Source: JBECKR01 sp040235415
Lineage (GTDB): Bacteria > Acidobacteriota > Polarisedimenticolia > Polarisedimenticolales > Polarisedimenticolaceae
Length of the DNA: 29,216 bases
Direction: 5' to 3'
NCBI GenBank assembly: GCA_040235415.1
Contig: JBECKR010000383.1
Coordinates: forward strand, 1 to 29,216
The stretch's first letter is position 1. Each line of letters opens with the position of its first letter. Both the position numbers and the translations under genes were made by a program. Positions 24,895 to 29,216 of this stretch are shown piece after piece. Below the pieces are notes generated by a model. The model saw only the letters and a list, made by a program, of their open reading frames with translations, was not told where the DNA came from and made no database searches.

Positions 24895-26774
24895 CAGCGT
24901 CCCTCCGCGCCGGACTGGGCGCGTGCGGCGCGATCGTAGCTGTCGGCCACGGCGTAGCGCGCCTGGACCTGCTGGGCCGTGAGGCGTTCCCGTCGCGCCT
25001 CGAGCTGATTGACGGCGACGGTCTCGATCATGTGTCCCTGCCGGGCCATGAGGAGGTCGACGCGCTGCAGCGCGGCGGCGACGCGCTCGCGAAGCCGCTC
25101 GATCCGGGCGTCGTAGCCGACGTAGCTGTGCGTCGCCGCCTGCCGCGTCCTGACGAAGGCCTCGTACTGCCGGTCGAGAGCGCCGACGCTCGCGTCCAGT
25201 TCGTTGAGGTGCTCGTAGGCCGTGGTCAGCCGATCGTCGTACTCGGTTTCGAGGCGCCACGTGAGCACGCCGCGCAGGCGGGCGGCGCGTTGCCGAAGCG
25301 CGTCCGCTTCGGGGCCGCCGGAGTCGCCGAGCCGTTCCTCGATGACCGCGAGGCGCTCGCCGGCGACCTGCTCGTCCGCGGTCGCCAGAAGCTCCGGCCG
25401 CGGGGCGGTCAGCATCGCGTGCAGGCGCTTCGCGAGATGCTCGCGCTGCTCCAACCGGACGCGCATCCGCGAATCCAGCTCCCGGAACTGCGCGTCGATT
25501 CCCGGCAGCAGCGGCTCGTAGTTCTGCCGCCGCAGCCGGATGATGTCGTCGAAGGCGTCGAGGCCCGTCTTCCAGGCGTCCAGCCTCGACCGCAGATCCT
25601 CGAGGTCGAGGTAGTTGTGCAGCGCGGTCTGGAAATCGTGCGACGCCATCAGCTCCATCAGGTAGTAGGTTTCCGGCGCGCCGGGAAGGCTGCGGAGGCG
25701 GATGACCCAGCCCTCGTCCTGCCGGCTCTCCTCGCGGATCAGATCGTCGAGGAACCGTCCTTCCCTGACGCTGGCGATCGACGCGTCCACTCGCTCGATC
25801 TGGTGGCTGTACAGCTCGAGCGCGCGGCCGTACATGAGCGCCGCGCGGCCGTTCAGGTCCAGGCTGGCGTAGGCGTGCGGCACCGCGAGCATCGCCTCCT
25901 GGACCGCGATGTCGGTCGGCTCACGACTTGCCAGGATGTTCCACGGGACGAGCGCACGGTCGTACTGCCCGGCCGAGGCCTCGGCCCAGCCGGCGCGCAG
26001 CAGCGCCTGGTTCGAGAACGGCCCGTCGAGGCGGACGCGGTCCAGCGACCGTTTCGCGCGCTCGAAGTCGCCCGATTCGAAGAGCATGGACCCGAGCACG
26101 AGGTTGCACTTGTCACGGATCGCGAGACCGGCGGGATCGGTCGCCGGCATCTGGCCGGCCTTGTCCAGCTGCTCGATCGCTTCCGGCTGCCGGCCGTCCT
26201 GCAGCAGCGCGATCCCGAGGTTGTACGCGACGAACCCGGCGAGGCTCGGGTCGCCGTGCAGCGGCTCGAGCACCGTCACGGCGTCGGCCGGCCGCCCGGT
26301 CGCCATGTCGATGTTCGCCCTCAGGAACTCGACGTCCTCCCGGATCGCCGGGGGCACGGTGCCCTGGATCCGCGCCAGGGCGTGCTGCGCGTCGTCGAGC
26401 TGGTCCTTCTGGAAGTGGATGCGGGCGAGCCGGAACGCGGCCTCGTTTCGCACCGCCTCGTCGACGGCGCCCTCGAGCACCGCCTTGATGGCGCGCCCGG
26501 CGCGCCGGTGCATGCGGTAGTCGAGCTCGAAGTCGCCGACGTCGAATTCGGCTTGGTTGACGTGATAGTGCAGCGTGTCGAGGCGAGGCTCGTCGAGGCC
26601 GTGGTACTGCGCGAGCTCGGTGTCGAGCCGCCGGATCGCGTCGAAGTACTGTCCCTGGTAGGCGTGATAGAGCGCCTCGCCGAAGTAGAGATCCCTGAGG
26701 TCCGCGCACACGGCCGGACCGGCCCCGAATCCCAGGGCCAGACACAGTCCGAGCAGCCGGCGCGGTACCCGCAT
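24894..26774 (-). CDS. Periplasmic TPR-containing protein
   Basis: A 626-residue exported protein with a signal peptide ending AVCA (about residue 24). TPR-like repeats run over about 25-330 (LYFGEALYHAYQGQYFDAIR, FVAYNLGIALLQDGRQPEAI, LLRAGWAEASAGQYDRALVP). A long charged helical region follows at about 380-620, probably coiled coil (LDAWKTGLDAFDDIIRLRRQ). It sits 3 nt after the preceding gene. The homologue type recurs in ExbBD/AgmX clusters; the exact role is unknown. Confidence 0.85.
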   Translation of the reverse strand: MRVPRRLLGLCLALGFGAGPAVCADLRDLYFGEALYHAYQGQYFDAIRRLDTELAQYHGLDEPRLDTLHYHVNQAEFDVGDFELDYRMHRRAGRAIKAVLEGAVDEAVRNEAAFRLARIHFQKDQLDDAQHALARIQGTVPPAIREDVEFLRANIDMATGRPADAVTVLEPLHGDPSLAGFVAYNLGIALLQDGRQPEAIEQLDKAGQMPATDPAGLAIRDKCNLVLGSMLFESGDFERAKRSLDRVRLDGPFSNQALLRAGWAEASAGQYDRALVPWNILASREPTDIAVQEAMLAVPHAYASLDLNGRAALMYGRALELYSHQIERVDASIASVREGRFLDDLIREESRQDEGWVIRLRSLPGAPETYYLMELMASHDFQTALHNYLDLEDLRSRLDAWKTGLDAFDDIIRLRRQNYEPLLPGIDAQFRELDSRMRVRLEQREHLAKRLHAMLTAPRPELLATADEQVAGERLAVIEERLGDSGGPEADALRQRAARLRGVLTWRLETEYDDRLTTAYEHLNELDASVGALDRQYEAFVRTRQAATHSYVGYDARIERLRERVAAALQRVDLLMARQGHMIETVAVNQLEARRERLTAQQVQARYAVADSYDRAARAQSGAEGR

Positions 26775-26777
26775 CGC

Positions 26778-27335
26778 TCACAACTCCCCGAGCGCGATCG
26801 GACTCTTGCCGGAGTCCGGCCCGGCCAGGGTCAGCTCCACCAGCTTCGGCTTCACCTCCTTGCGGAAGGTGAACTGCTCCGTGCGGCTGTAGTCCTGGCC
26901 GCCCTCGCCCTTGCCGTCGACGAGGACCTCGAGCCGGTGGTCCCCGGTCGCGACGTTGCCGACGTAGATCCGTTGGACGCCGCCCTTGCGGAGGGCCTCG
27001 AGCTCCTTGAAGCTGTAGATGTAGTGCGTGACGAGCTGGCCGTCGATCTTGAGCCGTACGGCGTCGAGCCGCATCGCGTCGCCCGGGGCGAGCGCGACGA
27101 AGATCGCGACCTGAGTCCCCGACGGGTACAGCAGCTTCTCCTCCAGGAGGCTCAGCTGCGACGCGATGTCGAGGACGTCCGACTTGATCTCCTGGACCTC
27201 TTCGTCGAGGCCCCTCATCTGCTGTCGGTCGCGCTCTCGCTGATCCTGTTGCGCCCAGCCGTTCGCGCCGCCCGCCAAGAGCAGGACGGCGAGTACCAGG
27301 GCGTGCGTGGTCGTGATGCGGTAGCCTCGGGCCAT
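26778..27335 (-). CDS. Periplasmic coiled-coil protein, first gene of the envelope cluster
   Basis: A 185-residue exported protein with a signal peptide (ALVLAVLLLAGGANGWA). A short coiled coil follows (EEVQEIKSDVLDIASQLSLL), then a beta-rich domain with LLYPSGTQVAIFVAL, LKIDGQLVTHYIYS and GGVQRIYVGNVATGDHRLEV. No known enzyme motif is visible. ATG at 27335 has GAGGAA upstream; longer frames upstream look non-coding. It begins the eleven-gene minus-strand series. Confidence 0.82.
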   Translation of the reverse strand: MARGYRITTTHALVLAVLLLAGGANGWAQQDQRERDRQQMRGLDEEVQEIKSDVLDIASQLSLLEEKLLYPSGTQVAIFVALAPGDAMRLDAVRLKIDGQLVTHYIYSFKELEALRKGGVQRIYVGNVATGDHRLEVLVDGKGEGGQDYSRTEQFTFRKEVKPKLVELTLAGPDSGKSPIALGEL

Positions 27336-27671
27336 GGCGTTCCTCGTTTCGCGCCCAATGCGATCGAGCGGGCCGGGGAGGCCCGCCTCGGCCGACTGGG
27401 CTCTCCCTTCCACAGCGGCGAGCCGGAACTTGCAATCGCTCTGCCACGCACCAACCTGGCTTCGTTGACCCCCTTTGCGAACTTTCCATGGTGAATTCAA
27501 ACTGTCGCGATGACGATTCGGTGATCGGCGCCGCGATTCCGTAGGCGTTTTCCGGGTCGGGCGGCACGACGCGCGCGTTCGACGACGCCGCGACCGCGGG
27601 TCGGAGAGGGGTATACTGAGTCCCGACACGACGCCGTGGCGGGATCGCGAACCCCGCCGGGGGCGCATTCC
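27336..27671. other. Divergent intergenic region
   Basis: About 336 nt between the envelope cluster (minus) and the second ECF sigma gene (plus). TATACT at 27612-27617 could be a -10 for the sigma gene, but no good -35 lies at the right distance. No clear promoter for the minus-strand cluster is seen. The AT-richer stretch at about 27460-27520 is the likeliest site. Confidence 0.5.
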
Positions 27672-28274
27672 ATGGCCGTTCTCGACGCCGGTATCGCGGA
27701 GGAGTTGGCCGCCCACCGGGAGGCGATCGCACGCTACGTTCGCGGGATCGTTCGCGATGCGACCGTCGCCGAGGATCTGGCCCAAGAGACCCTCCTCCGG
27801 GCCCACCAGAAGATCGCGACACTGGACGATCCCGCCCGGCTAACCGCCTGGCTGTACCGTATCGCCACCAACCTCTGCTACGACCGCTTCCGCCGGACCT
27901 CCGAAAGGAAGCAGAGCCGGTCTCTCGAGGACGAGACCGCAGGCGATCCGGCGGACGGTCGGCTCGCCGTCCTGACCGACGCCGGCCCCCGTCTCGACAA
28001 GGTCATGGAACAGCAGGAGATGAGCGCCTGCGTGCAGCGCTACCTGGCCGACCTGCCGGACTCCTATCGCGCCGCGATCCTGCTGCACGACGCGATCGGA
28101 ATGACGAATCCGGAAATCGCGGAAATGCTCGGGGTTTCCGTTGCCACGGTGAAGATCCGGGTCCACCGTGCGCGTGGGAAGCTCGGTGCGGTGCTCCGAG
28201 ACGCCTGCTCGTTCTCGGCGGACGAGCGCGGCGTTCTGGTTTGCGATCCCAAGCCTCCCGGGCGCCGGAGCTAG
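27672..28274 (+). CDS. ECF-family RNA polymerase sigma factor with C-terminal Cys pair
   Basis: A 200-residue sigma factor. Region 2 reads IARYVRGIVRDATVAEDLAQ, ETLLRAHQKI and RLTAWLYRIATNLCYDRFRR. Region 4 reads YLADLPDSYRAAILLHDAIG and NPEIAEMLGVSVATVKIRVH. A short tail after region 4 has Cys179 and Cys191 (C-x11-C, in CSFSADERGVLVC), which could sense redox or metal. ATG at 27672 fits the domain; GTG at 27636 is an in-frame alternative. A small Cys-rich membrane protein gene follows 148 nt downstream. Confidence 0.92.
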   Translation: MAVLDAGIAEELAAHREAIARYVRGIVRDATVAEDLAQETLLRAHQKIATLDDPARLTAWLYRIATNLCYDRFRRTSERKQSRSLEDETAGDPADGRLAVLTDAGPRLDKVMEQQEMSACVQRYLADLPDSYRAAILLHDAIGMTNPEIAEMLGVSVATVKIRVHRARGKLGAVLRDACSFSADERGVLVCDPKPPGRRS

Positions 28275-28325
28275 CACTCCCCTTCTTCGGCACGAACGCG
28301 AGCGATCACCGCCCCGGCGGAGCGG

Positions 28326-28356
28326 TGTATCCCTCCGCGCCGCGATTCCGTCCTAA
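28326..28356 (+). promoter_or_regulatory. Candidate ECF promoter of the small Cys-rich protein gene
   Basis: TGTATCC (28326-28332) and CGTCCTAA (28349-28356) are separated by 16 nt, a layout typical of ECF promoters (compare the reported GTAACC-N16-CGAA type). It lies between the ECF sigma gene and the gene at 28423, which would have a leader of about 60 nt. Confidence 0.45.
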
Positions 28357-28422
28357 CGGTGATGCCCGGCAATCCGGTGAGCGACGCCGGGTACGACGGT
28401 CGGAGCCATGAGGAGAAACGCC

Positions 28423-28680
28423 ATGTCCAAGAACGAGCACGAGACGAAAGAGACTGCCGGGGCGACCGAGAAGGCACCGCGAGACGGCGACGATCGGGCG
28501 ACGATGTTCGACTGCTGCGCTTCCGCGACGGGTGGAGAGATGCGGAGCTGTCCTTGCGGTGCCGTCATGAGAAGGCATCCGGTGGTGATCGCCGCGATGC
28601 TCGCGCTCATGGGCTTGGCGTTCCTCGCGGTCCCGGCGGCCGCCGTCCTGGGCGCCATCGCGTTCTTCCGGACGATCTGA
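28423..28680 (+). CDS. Small Cys-rich membrane protein next to an ECF sigma gene
   Basis: An 85-residue protein. A hydrophilic N-terminus is followed by four cysteines (31, 32, 43, 45; FDCCASATGG and SCPCGAVMR), then one helix (VVIAAMLALMGLAFLAVPAA) at about 54-80. It could bind metal at the membrane surface or act with the neighbouring sigma factor. AGGAGA lies 6 nt before ATG 28423; the earlier in-frame ATG at 28408 has no ribosome site. Confidence 0.75.
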   Translation: MSKNEHETKETAGATEKAPRDGDDRATMFDCCASATGGEMRSCPCGAVMRRHPVVIAAMLALMGLAFLAVPAAAVLGAIAFFRTI

Positions 28681-28779
28681 GCGCTCGGGGGGTCCGATCC
28701 GGCCGGCGGCCGGGTCGCTCGAGCTCCACGGCGTCACCCCCATGCGAACGGCAGGTCCGTCGGAGACCGACCGCGTCAC

Positions 28780-28808
28780 TTGCAATCCTGTTTTGCTGGT
28801 GATACGGT
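28780..28808 (+). promoter_or_regulatory. Possible housekeeping promoter for the 28852 gene
   Basis: TTGCAA (28780-28785) and TACGGT (28803-28808) are spaced 17 nt apart, about 45 nt upstream of the start codon. The -10 is a weak match. Confidence 0.35.
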
Positions 28809-28851
28809 CGACGCGTCGGGATGGCCGGTACGGGCTCCCGGAGGAGACGCG

Positions 28852-29216
28852 ATGATCGTTCGACTGTGGCGGGGAGCGGCGCCGGCGGCGCGCGCCGAGG
28901 CGTTCCGGAGCTACCAGCGGCGGGTCGGGCCGCCGAACTACCGCACCGTCGCCGGGCACCGCGGCACCTACATGCTCGGCCGCGACCTCGGGGAGCGCTA
29001 CGAGGTCGCGATGCTGACGCTTTGGGACTCGCTCGCGGCGATCCGCGCCTTCGCCGGCGACCCGGTCGACCGGGCGCGCTACTACCCGCGGGACTTCGAG
29101 TTCCTGATCGACCCCCCGGACCGCGTCGAGCACTTCGAGGTCGCCGCGGCGGACGGTCTCGCCGGCGGCGCCGCGCTCGCGCGCGTGTGGCGCGGCCCGG
29201 TGGCGCGGGAGCGCCG
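28852..29216 (+). CDS. Antibiotic-biosynthesis-monooxygenase-fold protein, partial
   Basis: The 121 visible codons begin MIVRLWRGAAPAARAEAFRS and match the small alpha/beta ABM fold, with GHRGTYMLGRD, FAGDPVDRARYYPRDFEFL and VEHFEVA. After residue ~105 a second start-like block appears (ALARVWRGPVARER), suggesting a tandem two-domain protein. The 3' end is beyond the window. GGAGGAGA precedes the ATG. ABM proteins range from monooxygenases to haem-handling or stress proteins; the substrate is unknown. Confidence 0.82.
   Translation, partial: MIVRLWRGAAPAARAEAFRSYQRRVGPPNYRTVAGHRGTYMLGRDLGERYEVAMLTLWDSLAAIRAFAGDPVDRARYYPRDFEFLIDPPDRVEHFEVAAADGLAGGAALARVWRGPVARER

Noticed and set aside
27440..27520. 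Possible second GEMM-like riboswitch upstream of the envelope cluster (GCAAAG and ACGAAGCC on the minus strand)
   Set aside because: The elements are in the wrong order and there is no GNRA-capped P2 stem between them.

Overview
This is a high-GC window from a Gram-negative bacterium. It encodes outer-membrane beta-barrels, OmpA-type peptidoglycan-binding domains, lipoproteins, an ExbB/ExbD energy-transducing complex and a Tat substrate. I see no RNA genes, transposons, integrases or CRISPR arrays. The phylum cannot be fixed from the sequence. Gene content would fit a high-GC proteobacterium, a myxobacterium-like lineage or an acidobacterium.

Left block (1-6357, all on the minus strand, transcribed right to left): an ECF sigma factor, a Tat-exported metallophosphoesterase, a cupredoxin, a DUF2231 membrane protein, and then a bufferin (copper-chelating RiPP) locus. 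The bufferin genes are the MNIO enzyme BufB, the partner BufC and the Cys-rich precursor BufA2. A small four-helix membrane protein and the N-terminal half of a GAF/sigma-54-type activator follow. Most genes are overlapping or tightly spaced. A convincing ECF-type promoter (GGAATAG, 16 nt, GTCTAA) sits between the sigma gene and the phosphoesterase gene, so the sigma factor probably drives this copper/metal-handling operon.

Middle block (7089-27335, minus strand, about 20 kb): a long, compact set of envelope genes. In transcription order these are a periplasmic coiled-coil protein, a TPR protein, a very large TPR lipoprotein, a smaller TPR lipoprotein, a conserved small exported protein, ExbB/TolQ, two ExbD/TolR proteins, a TonB-like protein with an AgmX/PglI-type C-terminus, a 1717-residue DUF11/SdrD-like surface protein, and a 1689-residue protein with three OmpA domains and a beta-barrel. 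It resembles the Agl/Glt-related TolQR machines first known from myxobacterial gliding. The most striking element is a c-di-GMP-I (GEMM-I) riboswitch at 17390-17483. It lies exactly between the energy-transducing genes and the two giant surface genes, and would let c-di-GMP tune the surface proteins separately from the motor.

Right block (27672-29216, plus strand): a second ECF sigma factor with a C-terminal Cys pair, a candidate ECF promoter, a small Cys-rich membrane protein, and the start of an antibiotic-biosynthesis-monooxygenase-fold protein that runs off the window. A lone 116-residue hypothetical gene (6699-7049) separates the left and middle blocks.
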